The notes under the pieces are model-generated. The model was not told the origin of the DNA. It ran no database searches and saw only the letters and a list, made by a program, of their open reading frames with translations. The translations under genes were made by a program, and so were the position numbers. From Eulemur rufifrons (taxonomy: Eukaryota; Chordata; Mammalia; Primates; Lemuridae): DNA of 64,000 nucleotides. Positions 1 to 11,815 of this stretch are shown piece after piece. The stretch is from the NCBI RefSeq assembly GCF_041146395.1, contig NC_090989.1, forward strand, positions 46,340,501-46,404,500. Reading direction: 5' to 3'. Numbering within the stretch: the first letter of the stretch is position 1; each line of letters starts with the position of its first letter.

Positions 1-299
1 TGCTTCACAGTCACACCGCAATAATACAGCTGTTCTTTTTCATAAATCATGGAGAATTCCAGCTACCAGAGAATACTTCCCCAATCCCCTGCTTCTACCA
101 ATCCCAGAACCAAATAAGTTTTAGGGCAATGTTATTTTGTTTTTAGCTCCAGGCTTCCCACATGCGTAATGTCTGTGAGGTATACTAAAGTGTGTAAGGC
201 AACCTCTTTTACTCCTGGTGATCAGCAAGTTCGAGGAATGCGAGTTCTCTGTGACACAAATATTTCAAAATAGATCTCTTGCCAACTGCATACTCAGGG

Positions 300-415
300 A
301 CAAAGGGCAACTTTCAACACCTCTTTGAGCTTCAGGTTCCTTAATTGAAAAAGAAGGGGTGTTGGGCTGGATGATCTCCAAGAACCCTTCTCGCTCTAAC
401 TTTCCATGTTCTGTT
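300..415 (+). repeat. MIR SINE fragment
   Basis: The stretch reads like the 3' half of a MIR: a 'tttgagcttcaggttccttaattgaaa' equivalent of the MIR core, followed by the 'ggatgatctccaagaaccct' tail. It is clearly diverged. The sequence before it (1-299) shows nothing I recognise. Confidence 0.6.
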
Positions 416-968
416 ATAAAATAAATTCCAGCTTATCACTTCTCATTTTAATCTTATGTTCCACATTTAATCATATGCTCCACATTAAGTAAGGTATTCA
501 GACTATGTGAACCAGGAGTATGATTAGTATCCAGTTTCTAGATGTGAGCACAAGAAATAAACAAAGAGAAAAACTGAGTTACTATTTATGACAATGGTCC
601 CTTAGAGCCACAGGAAACATGAAAACAAAGGCAGAAACATGGTTTATAAAACATAGTTTCTTAAATAAACTTTAGCGTCTGTCAGGCTTTTAAAACTGAT
701 ATAGTCCATCCTAGTTAGAGGATTCACTTTTAGGTTGCAATGTTATTTGCCTTAAACAGTTGGGGAATCACAGAAAGTGTTTTGTATAAAATTATAAATG
801 GTAACTTTATGACATCTTTTTCTGCTCATCACTGCTTTGGGCATTTGCCAGAATTAATCTGTTTAGATTCTCTGAGTCAATAATGAATTTCATGATTATC
901 AGACTAACATGAAGAAAGCACGTGTTTATTCAGGGAGACAAAACATGGGATAAAAATTTCAATCTTGA
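416..968. other. No recognisable feature
   Basis: AT-rich single-copy-looking sequence. I see no long open frame, splice-flanked exon or familiar repeat here. Confidence 0.4.
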
Positions 969-1099
969 GCTGGGTGCAATGAATCCTCCCTGTAGTCCCA
1001 GCTATGGGGAGGCTGAGGTGGAAAGATCACTTGAGCCCAGGAGTTTGCAGCCAGCATAAGGCAACATAGCGAGACCCCATCTCTAAAAAAAAAAAAAAA
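969..1099 (+). repeat. Free left Alu monomer (FLAM-like)
   Basis: Starts with 'gctgggtgcaatgaatcc' and runs through 'ggaggctgaggtgg', 'cacttgagcccaggagttt' and 'gcgagaccccatctct' into a 15-A tail. It contains only one monomer (about 115 bp plus tail) and no right arm. That fits a FLAM-type fossil monomer or an Alu truncated at the mid-A stretch. Confidence 0.75.
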
Positions 1100-1754
1100 G
1101 TAAAATAATAATTTAAAAAAGCCTAAAAATATTACAGTCTGACTGAAGAGAGTAGAAAGACTGTATAGGTGTAGAACATAAATCAGACGACCCAGAGGTG
1201 ATATGGGCAGAGTTAGGAAGTCTAATTCTTCATTCTCCATTTACATAATGCTATATATTTGTGAAGTGAATCTGTACTTGGATTCTTAACTTTCCTATCT
1301 AAAATGTGCTCAAATTTTTCAAGACTTTTTCTTTTCTTTTTCAAAATTACCTTTTCCCATTTTCTATTCTTTCTTCATATTCTCAATTTAAAGCCGTGAA
1401 AGATACTTTTTATTTTAATTTCTATCCTTGATTAACTTAAGGATGGCTACTCTAAGAATGAGAATTCTTTCCTACAGAATCTCACTACAGGGCTGGTGGC
1501 ATGGCTCCCCTGGGGAATGTCACACAAATCTGGGGGGAGAAGGGGTGCCATCAAGTTCATGATTGGTAGTGGCTTCTTGTATTTCAGGTTACATTTGTAT
1601 TTAATTTTAATAGGCAATTCCTTAACCCAAAGGAATGAAACTAATGATAGAATTTTAGGCACTAGTGAGAACTCTGTAGGGGAGCTTTTAGCATAATGTT
1701 CTATGGACTTTTCTCTCTTCTACTAGGTGCTAAGGTGGAGGAGTTGCTAGAAAG

Positions 1755-1985
1755 GCAGCAGAGCGAAGTGGTTAGGAGCGAGGGCTCTGGAGCTGGCCTC
1801 TCGCAGCCTTCACCTACTAGTAGAACAACTCTGAACAAGCTGCTTAACTTCTCCCTGCCTCAAACTCCCCACGTGTAAATGGGATGGATGATAATAGTAT
1901 ACATCTCATAAGGGGGTTGTGAAGATTCGATGAGTAATGTATATATAGAACTTAGGACTGGTACTTAGTATCAACAATAATTTCT
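1755..1985 (+). repeat. MIR SINE
   Basis: Nearly full-length MIR: 'gcagcagagcgaagtggttagg' at the left, the core 'gctgcttaacttctccctgcctcaa', 'gtaaatgggatggatgataatag', and the tail 'cataagggggttgtgaagattcgatgag'. Sequence from 1100 to 1754 shows no identified feature. Confidence 0.85.
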
Positions 1986-2115
1986 CCTCCTCCTCCCCCT
2001 CCTCCTCTTCCTCCTTCTTCTTTCTCCCCCTTTTCCTCCTCCTCTTCTTCTTCTCCTGCTTCTTTCACTCCTCCAGTTCCTTCTTTACTCCTCTTCCTTC
2101 ATCTTCTTGTTTGTC
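1981..2115 (+). repeat. Polypyrimidine (TCC/TTC) tract
   Basis: About 130 bp of almost pure C/T on this strand, made of degenerate TCC, TTC and CTT units. It follows directly on the end of the MIR. Long homopurine-homopyrimidine runs of this kind can adopt triplex structures; that is general knowledge, not something shown here. Confidence 0.9.
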
Positions 2116-2285
2116 CGCAGTCTTGAAACTTGGAAATTTTTTCCAGATGCCTTCAGTTAATTTCTGTAAAAAGTTCTAGAGATTTTCATTTTCCCTTTCC
2201 TTCATTGTCTTTAATGTTTCTTTTATATTACAATGGGAAAAGAGTTGGTAATTTCATATTGAAGATTGGCAGATGGCATAAATTC

Positions 2286-2935
2286 TGTTATGGACTGAGC
2301 GTTTGTGTTCCCCCATCCCTGATTCATATGTTGAAGCCCTAATCTCCAATATGATGGTATTTGGAGATGGAGCCTTTGGGAGATAGTTAGGGTTAAATGA
2401 GGTCATGAGGGTGGGGTCCTGGTGTGATAGGATTGATACTCTTATAAGGACAGACAACAAGCTGGACGAGATGGCTCACACATGTAACCCTAGCACTCTG
2501 GAGGCCGAGGTGGGAGGATCACTGGAGGGCAGGAGTTCAAGACCAGTCTGAGCAAGAGTGAGACCCCATCTGTACCAGCTATTCGGGAGGCTGAGGCAGG
2601 AGGATCCCTTGAGCACAGGAGTTTGAGATTGCAGTGACCTATGATGATGCCACTGCACTCCAGCCGGAGGCAACGGAGTGAGACTCTGTCTCAAAAAAAT
2701 ATATAAATAAGTAAATAAATAAAAGATAAAATAAAATAAAAGAGAGACAAGAGAGCTTGCTTTTTTTCTTTCTCCCCACATGAGCACAAAGAAGAGATCA
2801 TGTGAGGATACAGTGAGAAGGCAGCCGTCTGCATGCCAGGAAGAGATTCCTCACCAGGAGCCCAATTAGCAAGAACCTTGAACCTTGATCTTGGACTTGC
2901 CAGCCTTTAAAACTGTGAAAAATAAATTTCTTTTT
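2286..2935 (+). mobile_element. MaLR-type LTR split by an Alu
   Basis: The LTR starts at 'tgttatggactgagcgtttg', includes the 'tcatatgttgaagccctaatc' and 'ggtcatgagggtgg' blocks, and breaks off at about 2460. It resumes at 2741 with 'agagagacaagagagcttgc' and ends in 'gtgaaaaataaatttctt'. This is the usual layout of MST/MLT-group mammalian LTRs. The gap is filled by a plus-strand Alu. The left part is also present as an inverted copy at 3025-3182. Confidence 0.8.
2461..2740 (+). mobile_element. Alu with internal deletion, inside the LTR
   Basis: Begins 'gctggacgagatggctcac' and ends in an A-rich tail of (TAAA)-like units. The segment between 'gaccccatctgtac' and 'cagctattcgggagg' is missing, so the middle of the dimer is deleted. 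It carries the strepsirrhine-type 'ctagcactct' wording. Confidence 0.85.
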
Positions 2936-3024
2936 TGAGACCAAGTCTCATTCTGTTGCCCAGGCCCTCCCACTTCGGCCTCCCAGAGTGCTAGGATTAC
3001 AGGTGTGAGCCATCTCACCCAGCC
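2936..3024 (-). mobile_element. Short antisense Alu piece in the inverted arm
   Basis: Reads 'gagaccaagtctcattctg' then jumps to 'ccctcccacttcggcctccc' and 'gtgagccatctcacccagcc'. Only the two ends of the left monomer remain. It continues without a break into the reverse-complemented LTR copy at 3025-3182. Confidence 0.8.
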
Positions 3025-3195
3025 TGGTGTCTGTCCTTGTAAGGGTATTAATCCTATTACACTAGGACCCTACCCTCATGACCTCATTTAATCCTATCTC
3101 CCAAAGGCCCCATCATATTGGAGATTAGGGCTTCAACATATGAACTTGGGAAGGGGGAAACACAAACATTCAGTCCGTAACAGAACTTATGCCAC

Positions 3196-3453
<258 letters not shown>

Positions 3454-3639
3454 TAGACTAACATAAAAATATTCCTCACAAAATTCTTTTAGACTAATTC
3501 CTAAAGCCCTTTAGATTATTATTATTTTTGTAACAGAATTCTATGAAAATTGGCACATTGTTACAAGTCACATTTACAGGCTGTTTCACATAGAAGTAGA
3601 ATGAAGCTATTGCTGCTGTTGAAGACGAAAGCTTTAGGA

Positions 3640-3860
3640 TTGCAAGTCTGGGAACCAGGTGTCTCATACTTAGGCTCTCCAATAATGTCACCAGTCATAT
3701 GAGTCTTAGGCAAGGCTTAGCCTCACTAGAATTCATTTTCCTCATCTGTAAAAGGACGAAGAATCACTTCCCTATAGAATTTATTCTGAGGTTAGCAATC
3801 AAGGACATGGGCCCCAGAGCGCCCGGTACATACTGTGCACAAAGACTCGATATGGGTTTT
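3640..3860 (+). repeat. MIR SINE, diverged
   Basis: The core 'attcattttcctcatctgtaaaagg' is clear. The flanks resemble MIR only loosely. Confidence 0.55.
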
Positions 3861-4054
3861 ATTATCCCAGCACCTGGATCTTTTTCCTTATTGTGTCTCA
3901 TCTTGCTGTTAACCATTTGCTCCAGGGCAAGAAGGATACAACTGAAGGGTGATTGCAATTAAAGCCAGACTAAATAATATCAAGTAGTTAAGCCGTTGAA
4001 GTGAAGACATTACATAACCAACTCCCCTTGCCCCCTTCCTTTTAAGTTCATTGG

Positions 4055-4370
4055 CACTTTTAAAAAAGAAAATTTCTTTTTTTAGAGCATTTTAAGTACA
4101 AAGCAATACTGAGCAGAAGGTACAGAGATTTCCCATGTCCCCCATACTCCCACACATGCACAGCCTCCCCCATCATTAACATTCCCTCCAGAATGGTGCA
4201 TTTGTTGCAATTGATCAACCTACCTTGACACATCATCACCCAGAGTCCACCGTGTACATTAGGGTTCACTCTTGGTATTGTATGTTGTAGAGGTTTGGAC
4301 AAGTGTATAATGGCAGGTATCCACCATTATAGCAGCTTACAGAATAGTTTCACTGCTATAAAAACCCAAT
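4055..4370. repeat. Old L1 (L1M-type) fragment
   Basis: Contains the series 'tacagagatttcccatgtccccc', 'cattaacattccctcc', 'tgcatttgttgcaattgatcaacc', 'acattagggttcactc' and 'aatagtttcactgc'. It is familiar from old mammalian L1 non-coding regions. I cannot fix the orientation or subfamily. The next 500 bp (4371-4870) hold nothing I recognise. Confidence 0.5.
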
Positions 4371-4881
4371 TTCTTTTTAAATGAGGACTTATGAGTTGGG
4401 GTCAGGGAGTGCATAGGATTTTTCTCTGACAGAGATTGTTGTTCTGGGACCGTAGTGGAGACAGCTGTGCTGTCCAGAGCACTCTCTTTTGTGAGGGTCG
4501 GTGCACCGGGGAGTCGTTGCACCCACAGGCAGTGCCTGCTGCCCACCGTGGAGCCCAGGAGCCCAGGCTAGCTCAGTGTGAGAAGATCCCAGTTCAGTGT
4601 GGGAGATTGATGGGTAAGCTGATTTTAAGCTATTTAGGACATTGTTTCATGTCTTTTTGAGGGAAGGGCATGTAAAATTCCAAAAATAGAGTTTGGTTGG
4701 CAAGTAAACATTTTTAAATGGGGGAACCTCTCCCTGTAACCATTTAGAATTCTCTTTTAAGAATATTCCACACAAAGTCACACACACACAGCAAAGAGAC
4801 AAACTGGAAAACCTATCTGACATAAGGAGTTTTGAATACACATAGGCTTTGTTTTTGTTGTGATCAAAAATCTTGCCAGTC

Positions 4882-5219
4882 TTTTTTTTTTTTTTTTTTG
4901 AGACAGAGTCTTGCTTTGTTGCCCAGGCTAGAGTGAGTGCCGTGGCGTCAGCTTAGCTCACAGCAACCTCAAACTCCTGAGCTCAAGCAATCCTTCTGCC
5001 TCAGTCTCCTGAGTAGCTGGGACTACAGGCATGCGCTACCATGCCCGGCTATTTTTTTCTATATATATTTTTAGTTGGCCAGATAATTTCTTTCTATTTT
5101 TAGTAGAGACGAGGTCTCGCTCTTGCTCAGGCTGGTCTCGAACTCCTGACCTCGAGCCATCCACCCGCCTCGGCCTCCCAGAGTGCTAGGATTACAGGCG
5201 TGAGCCACCGCGCCTGGCC
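4882..5219 (-). mobile_element. Full-length strepsirrhine-type Alu with target duplication
   Basis: Complete dimer with a poly(T) start and the end 'gtgagccaccgcgcctggcc'. A perfect 11-bp direct repeat, tcttgccagtc, flanks it (4871-4881 and 5220-5230). The CpG-rich end and the exact target duplication suggest a fairly young insertion. The inter-monomer segment 'ttagttggccagataatttctttct' is typical of lemur Alus. Confidence 0.95.
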
Positions 5220-5429
5220 TCTTGCCAGTCTTTTTAGGCTCCTTAATGGAAAAGGACATTTGTACAAAATCACATTTCATTCCCACTGTCAAATTTTTAA
5301 GGCATGATTATTTTTCCCTGATCTATTATACATAATCACTAGAGATAACTATGAAAATACTAAAAAAGAGAAAGAAAAAAACAAGAGCACATCACTGAGA
5401 GAACCCCTGATAGCAGTTTGGTATATCTG

Positions 5430-5935
5430 AACATTGCCAACCTATGAAACTGCCCTCCTTGAATCTCTCAGTGTCTCCTCATTGCAGCCCTCCTGGCTGC
5501 TCTCAGGCCCTCTGCACTCCCCGTCCCCACCAAGGGCCTCCTTTCATGCCAGCCAGCTTGTCCTGTGGCCCTGCCTCTGCCTTGTGGTGCTCATCTTCCC
5601 GCTGAAAAGCACTCCCTGTCTCCTGATTAACCGTTGCTCCTCCTTCAGCCTGTAGCTCAATCCTCATGCATTCACAGAAATCCTCTGATCCCCCTCCCCC
5701 AGTCCCCCAACACCCACCCAAATATACATAGTTTGACCCTATTCTAACCTCTCATTGCACCTTGAACGTTCCCTTTATAGCATTTAGCTAAGGATGTAGG
5801 CATACGCCCTCTGTGTTCAACGTCTATCCCCCATGCAGACGCAAGCTCCAAGAGGGGGACACTCTGCCTCCTTTGCTCTCCCCGTTATCCACAGCACCTA
5901 GTCCCATGACTAACCTGCAGTAAATGGACTAAAAC
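5430..5935 (+). repeat. L2 LINE, 3' part
   Basis: Runs of L2 3'-end sequence: 'gctcatcttcccgctgaaaagc', 'ccctttatagcatttagc' and the end block 'gcaagctccaagagggggac', 'cccgttatccacagcacctagt', 'gcagtaaatgg'. The open frames over this stretch on both strands are by-products of C-rich sequence. Confidence 0.7.
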
Positions 5936-6022
5936 ACACATATTTATCTTAGGTATCTTAGCAGCTTTACAAATCTTTAACCATATTCCTGATTATTTTT
6001 TGAGAGTAAGTTTCTAGACACA

Positions 6023-6415
6023 TGTATTCATTTGCTAGGGCTGCCATATCAAAATACCACAGACTGGGTGGCGTAAACAATAGGAATTTATTTTCTTACA
6101 GTTCTGGAAGCTCAAAGTCCAAGATCAAGGTTTCTTCTGAGGCCTCTGTCTTTTGATTGCAGATGGCCACCTTCTCACCATATCCCCATATGGTCTTTCC
6201 TCTGCAAGCGAGGACTTCTGGTGTCACTCTGTGTGTCCAAATTTCCTCTTCTTATAAGATACCAGTCAGATTGGATTGAGGCTTATCCTAATGATCTCAT
6301 TTTAACTTAATCAGCTCTTTAAAGGCCCTACTGCAAAATGCAGTCACATTCTGAGCTACTAGGGGTTAAAGCTTCAATGTATGAATTTTGGGGGATGCAT
6401 AATCAGCTCATAACA
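6023..6415 (-). mobile_element. MLT1-type LTR, antisense
   Basis: About 390 bp from 'tgtattcatttgctagggct' to 'aatcagctcataaca', with 'tgccatatcaaaataccacagac', 'ggaatttattttcttacag', 'cttataagataccagtcagattgg' and 'atgatctcattttaactt'. This is the reverse complement of the MLT1 LTR pattern. No target duplication is visible and no internal region is attached. Confidence 0.8.
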
Positions 6416-6419
6416 ATGT

Positions 6420-6665
6420 GCAATGGCTGCATCTAAGGAAGGGAATATTTTAAGCTCTTTGACACTTATTGCCAAAGGCTTTCTAGGAAGGCTATACACA
6501 TTTATAATCCCAACAGGAAGAGATGATAGTTCCTCTTTCCATGTACTCTTGCCAGTGTTGGCATCACTAAAAAAATACTTTTTTTGCTTACCTGAAAGGT
6601 AAAATTTTATGTTATTTCATTTTACATAATCTTTGACTACTAACACAATACACATTTCTTACCAT
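6420..6665 (-). repeat. Old L1 fragment, antisense
   Basis: 'attgccaaaggctttctagg', 'acatttataatcccaacagg' and 'ctcttgccagtgttggcatc' match the reverse complement of the L1 ORF2 3' region. Heavily diverged. Confidence 0.5.
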
Positions 6666-6699
6666 TTGATGTTCCCTTTTCTTTCATTTATTATTTTGT

Positions 6700-7915
6700 A
6701 CATTCATTCATTCAGTATATATTGAATGAACTCATGCCATGAACAAGGCAAGATGCTTGGTACTAGCAGAGTGTAAAACATAGCCCTTGATATGGTGGAG
6801 CATTCAGTCTAATGGAGAAGAGAGACATTGAACAAAATTACCCAAATTGCTGATCATAGTTGTGATAAACATATCAAAGGAGAAATCTGAAGTCCCAGGA
6901 GAACATCTACCAGAGTCTTGAACCAAGCTGGGTCGTAGGAAAGGCTTTCTGGGGAAATGCAGTTTCTGCTGTGCCTGAAGGATGCTCAGTGATTAGGGAG
7001 GTGAGAGGGTGGGTGGTGGATGAGGTCAAGGGCAGGGAGGACTGCCTGTGCCACTGCCTGTGCTGTGCAGAGCAGGTGAATTGGAGGAACTGACCAAAGA
7101 CCAGCGAGGCTGTGTCACTGAAGAGGTGCGGTGGTGCAAGATGAGGTACAAAGTGAAAAGGTGAGCAGGTGTGAGTTTGCTGCTGTTTTAACCATTCTGG
7201 CTGCTGTGGGCACAATGAAATAAAGGAATGAATATACAATATCCACTATTAGGAGGTGATTGCTATAATCTGGGTAAAACGTAATGATGACTTGGACTAG
7301 GACAAGAATGCTGGAATAAAGCACATAGTTTTGAGAGACCCTTGAGAGGTGGAATCTGCCGATGCAGCAGTTGGGTGTGGAGGATGGCTCCTGAGTTACT
7401 GGCCTGAGTAACCAGGTGAATGGTGGTGCCATCTCCTGAGCTAGGGGACACAGGAGGAGCAGGTTTGGGGAGGAGAGATGATGAGTTCAGATTTGGACAA
7501 GCTGAGGTGGGTGCCTATGGGACACCACAAGGAGACATTACATGAGCAGAAGCTCATAGGAGAAGCCTGGGTTAATGATATAAATTAGGAAATCAAATTA
7601 TAGCTAGCAATTGAAGCCTAGGGTTGAGTATTTAGGAAAACAGTGCAAAGTGAGAAAGGAAAGGTAGGGAAATAAGACTAGTCTAGAACCCTCCAACGGT
7701 TATGAGCCAATAGAAGGAAAAGTAAACACAAATGTCTAAATCACAGTGGCAGAAATATCAAAGGGAAACAAGAGGTTGCAGTGGCAGAAGATAAGGAAAA
7801 AGTGTTTCCAGAAAGGTCCTGTGGGCACTCGAGTTGAATGCTACTGAATGATTAAGATAAATGACCAAAAAGTGCACAGAATTTGGCAACATGGAGACTA
7901 ATATCCTTACCAAAA
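6700..7915 (-). repeat. Long L2 LINE, antisense
   Basis: Starts with 'cattcattcattcagtatatattga', the reverse complement of the L2 3' terminus. It then follows L2 for about 1.2 kb: 'cattcagtctaatggagaag', 'gttttaaccattctggctgctg', 'atgatgacttggactagg', 'gcctgagtaaccaggtgaatggtggtgccatc', 'ggaggagcaggtttggggagg', 'tttggcaacatggagac'. Unusually long for L2 but with many stops; no coding capacity remains. Confidence 0.75.
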
Positions 7916-8624
7916 TTAGCTGTGGGTGCAAAAGCTATATTGGAGTGGGTTGGAGAGTGAGAGAAATTGAGACAGCAAGTGTCATATTTCCTTCAAAAAG
8001 TTAGGCTTCTCTAGACTGTCCTTTGCTCATTTTCTAACTGAAATTTTAACATTAATGTCATTGTATTATATGGCTTCTTTATATGTGTGTGTGAGATGGA
8101 TATTTATTAAACGTTAATAATATGCAGCACTGTTTTTTAGTTTCTTCATCTGTGGTTTAATTTTGTTTATATTGCTTTGGATACACATTGGCTTTATTTT
8201 TATATAGTTAAATTAATTTTTCCCTTATGACTTCTTCCATTGCTCTTTTGCTTAGAGAGTCCCTCTCCATATAGAAATTACACAAATATTCATCTTTATA
8301 TTATTTCCTAAACATTCATGGCTTCATTAGAAGATTTTTAAAAAGCATTTTGGAATTTATTTTTATATATCAATTTAAGGCTTGGAGTGCTTCATTTTAG
8401 TGTCCTAGTGGTGGAGTAGCAAGTAACAAAGCTAGTCTTGGGATAGTCTACTCAGTCTTTTAACCAGTTTACTTTGCTGCCTCTTTATAGGAGAAAGATC
8501 TTATTGATCAAGAAGATAAAATTTCATTTCAACATGAAATTTGTTTAGTTTATAGACATTCTGCCACTATGCTGACATTGTATAGTCTCTTTATATTGTA
8601 AAATTTTTTATTCTGTATTCCCAG
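7916..8624. other. AT-rich intron-like sequence
   Basis: No clear repeat or exon. It leads directly into the splice acceptor of the exon at 8625. Confidence 0.35.
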
Positions 8625-8852
8625 AATATGCTTTCCAGAATTACATCATCTGACCACCATCCTAGAAGGCATTCTCATGAGGACCAGGAATTTCGAGGCT
8701 GTACCCACATGCGGGATTACAGAAAATACTCAGGGGATGGATCATTCAAGGAGCCACTGGCATCAAAAGGAAGATCGGATTCCAGAGTTCAGGAATTTTC
8801 GGATTCCTTTGAACAGCAACTGTGCTTTAGAACCAAACGTTCTGCATCTTTG
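8625..8852 (+). CDS. Coding exon of an unrecognised gene (penultimate exon)
   Basis: The exon is bounded by a good acceptor (pyrimidine run, then 'ttctgtattcccag') and a donor ('TTG/gtatgtaa'). It is 228 bp, 76 codons, phase 0 at both ends, and open in that frame. The peptide is hydrophilic and rich in Arg, Ser, His and Asp/Glu (for example SSDHHPRRHSHEDQEF and RTKRSASL). There is no hydrophobic segment or recognisable domain, so it looks like a disordered region. Its frame continues in phase into the exon at 12325. An ATG lies at 8628, but the exon starts in frame before it and this is probably not the protein start; upstream exons would lie left of the window. I do not recognise the gene. 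A read-through form would stop at 8966. Confidence 0.65.
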
Positions 8853-9884
8853 GTATGTAACAGAGCTACTGAATATTTAAGCCACTTTAGAAATGGAAAC
8901 CCAAAGAGTTTGTCCTCCTCAAGTTTGAGGAGAACAAATCTAACTCCTCCTTCATTTACAGCATAGTGATGAGATCTTTGAAAAATGACAGTTTAAGATA
9001 GCTCAGGGGAACAAAATTTTGTAATTATTATTTTTATTCAAGACATCTGGTGTAGGAAGAATTCCAAGGTCCTCTAATTCTTTGAGCCTGCTTTCATCAA
9101 CCTAATTATAAGTAATTGTGACTCATTTTCCTTTTATTATTTGAAGAAGAGAAAAACTTCTAAGACTCCTCCTTTCAAATTTAATTCACTAGCAAATAGT
9201 CTATGATGGGGTTGGTTTCCCTTGTACTTTTAAAAAATCACACACAGAAGGAACTCTCTGGACAGTCTAGCAAGTATCCAAGAGTTGGAGTGGTCCGGTG
9301 CTCACGATGACCTCCTGGGAGTCTAAGGAAAGCACAAAGGAGAGATGGACTAGCAATGGGCAAAAGAAAAGAAACTCCATGGATGATGCCAAACTTGATG
9401 CATAAAGTAATATACTAGAGATCAATTAATTTGGGGGTGGTTTCAACTCTGCAAAATGCTCACTGAATGGCCTTGAGAAAAATACTTCCTTGTTGTGGGT
9501 CTTTGGTTTTTTTTGTATGTTACAAAACAAGAATAATAATAGGTTGCTGCCATTTAGTTGGCAAAGCAAGTAATTAAACCTAAGAGTATTGACTCCTGGT
9601 TCTTGAGCCAGACTCTAAATGCACAAGTGAAAACACTTGGGTGCTTCCTACTTCTTTGTCCATCTGAGCACAGTGAGTGCTGTCTACCTAGCAGCCTGGC
9701 TGTTGGGACTGTCCCTGTGCATCTTTGCCTTGCAGAGTGACATTGTTTATCTATGATTCCCTTTTGGAAGGCTTTTCTCTCTACCTGATCATAACAGGAA
9801 TAAGGAAGGCAGAATAGTGAAGAGCTGTCATTTACTGTATCTAAACCTTATTATTAAGAATTCCTATTTTGTCTTTTCCTTCTA

Positions 9885-10340
9885 TTTGTTTTGATAAGGT
9901 TTCAGACTTAGAGAAATGTTGCAAGAATAGGACAAAGAATTCCCATATACCCTTCACCTTGATTTCCTTCAAATGTTAACGTGTTATTATATTTGCCTAC
10001 ACTCTTTCTTTCCTTCCCATCTCCAAAGGCACAAGAACATTCTCTTACATAAACACAATACAATAATTGAACTCAGGATGTTAATACAATACTATTAAAT
10101 CTAATCTGTAAACCTTATTTATATTTTTTGTCAGTTGTCCCAATAACATTTTTTATAGTGACAATCCAGATCATGTGTTCTGACCAATTTTCATGTCCCT
10201 AAAATCTGTGGAGCAGTTTCTTAGTCTGCCTTGTCTTTCACAACATTGGCATTTTCTGAAGACTACAGGCCAGTTACTTTTTAGGATGACTTTTAATTTG
10301 GGATATTTCCTCCTGATGAGATTCAGATTATGAATGTGTA
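9885..10340. repeat. Old L1 (L1M-type) fragment
   Basis: 'gaattcccatatacccttcacc', 'caaatgttaacgtgttattatat', 'ttgtcagttgtcccaataac' and 'ctgaagactacaggccagttac' are familiar from old L1 non-coding sequence. Orientation not assigned. Confidence 0.5.
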
Positions 10341-11654
10341 ACAGGAATAAAACAGAAGGGAAAGAATTCTTGTTTTAAAATTGACATGTTAAAATGTGTA
10401 TCAATTCAGGAGATGTACCTGCTTTAAATCCTTCCTGAAATAAGGTAGGGCATAAATATCTCTTGAAAAAAAAATTTTTTTTTTGGAAAAAATTTTAATC
10501 CGAGCTGTTCTTTATTGATTCTGATGGCTTCAGAAAGAATTTTATATAACAACTCATACTCATATAATTGCTTATTTGAAATCCATTTGCTAATATTATA
10601 AGCCCTAAAAGTACATAAACATTAAGTCAGTTTGCTGAATTAAAGACATATTCATCACATTATCTCTAAAATATAAACTATGTTTGTTTCATTTATTTTC
10701 CAAGTTCTTCCTTTTGAGGTCCAAGACAATCAAGGGAGGTTTTTCAACTTTTTTGACTCAACAACTCTTTCCCTAATTGTATGTAATATTGAGAAACCTG
10801 TTAGGAATTCATAAAATCATTTAAAAGTTTGTATATTATATAATAACTGATTTAAAGTTAAATATTTTATATCAGTTTTTAAAGAGACATTATCAAATTT
10901 ATCTTAAAGCAAAATTAAAAATTCAGAACATATACAGATGCTTTTAAACTTTTTACAGTCTACATATTTTTCTAAAGTTAACTACATTAAAAAGTGTGAT
11001 TTGTCAGCAAATTTAAAAAATGATATATATTATCTTTTGTTTGGGGATGAAATGTATACTAATATCTAGACTTAAATTTTACATATTTTGGCATCAAAAA
11101 GAGACAGAAACTGCTTTTGTGGCCTGATAATGACCAACAACAATAAATTCTTTCATTTTGATATTGAAAAACTCAACTGGCTTATTTTGAAAATTTTCAC
11201 ATTTTGTTTCAAAGTGATGTGGTAAGAAAATATATTTTAGATCATTATTTATGAGCATTTCTCAGAAAGTCTTTATTCTCAGTAAGGAAAAAAGCCAAAT
11301 TGGAAATGATCATCACGACATTTTCTCCTTTTGTACTGTTCTGTTATGTGTTAGAGACATACATGACTGCAAAATACGAATTTTGAGCAGACGAGTGCGA
11401 GTGATGAATCTAATGGAAATTACCTGGAGACATGCTCGCAGAGCTAGGACAAATTTTAAGTTCCTCTTAACTTGTATCTCTGCTTCATTGTTTGTTTTGC
11501 TTTCTGACTTTAATCGATGAACTACTAATAATAGAAATGAAACGATCCAGGTATAAAAACAATTTAACATTGTAGAGTAGCTGACACCACTGCAGTGACC
11601 AGACATCTCTGTAACTCTCAACTTGCCTGGCGGAGTGCTGACCTGCTCACGTGA

Positions 11655-11815
11655 CTGCCATAGTCCCTCATCATATCACCCAGTTTATCGTTATCGTTGC
11701 ACTTACTGCTATTACTTATTTTCTCATTTCCTTTTAGGCTTATTTAGGAAGTAAGGTCTATTTAGTGTCATCTCTCCTGATCCTAGAACAACAGTATGCA
11801 TTCAATAAATCAGGG
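11655..11815 (+). repeat. L2 3' end fragment
   Basis: The stretch ends 'ctagaacaacagtatgcattcaataaat', matching the L2 3' terminus ('cctagaacagtgcctggca...caataaat'). Earlier parts match poorly. Confidence 0.5.

Larger units (their letters stand above)
2274..3194. repeat. Inverted duplication (LTR/Alu junction)
   Basis: The left arm (about 2274-2520) holds flanking DNA, the LTR 5' part and the Alu start. The right arm (about 2936-3194) holds the same three parts in the same order, reverse-complemented. Both arms share the LTR/Alu breakpoint ('aaggacagaca' followed by 'gctgg...gagatggctcac') and the outer flank 'tggcataa-ttc'. The right-arm Alu is shortened. The spacer holds the rest of the Alu and the LTR 3' part. 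Confidence 0.75.
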
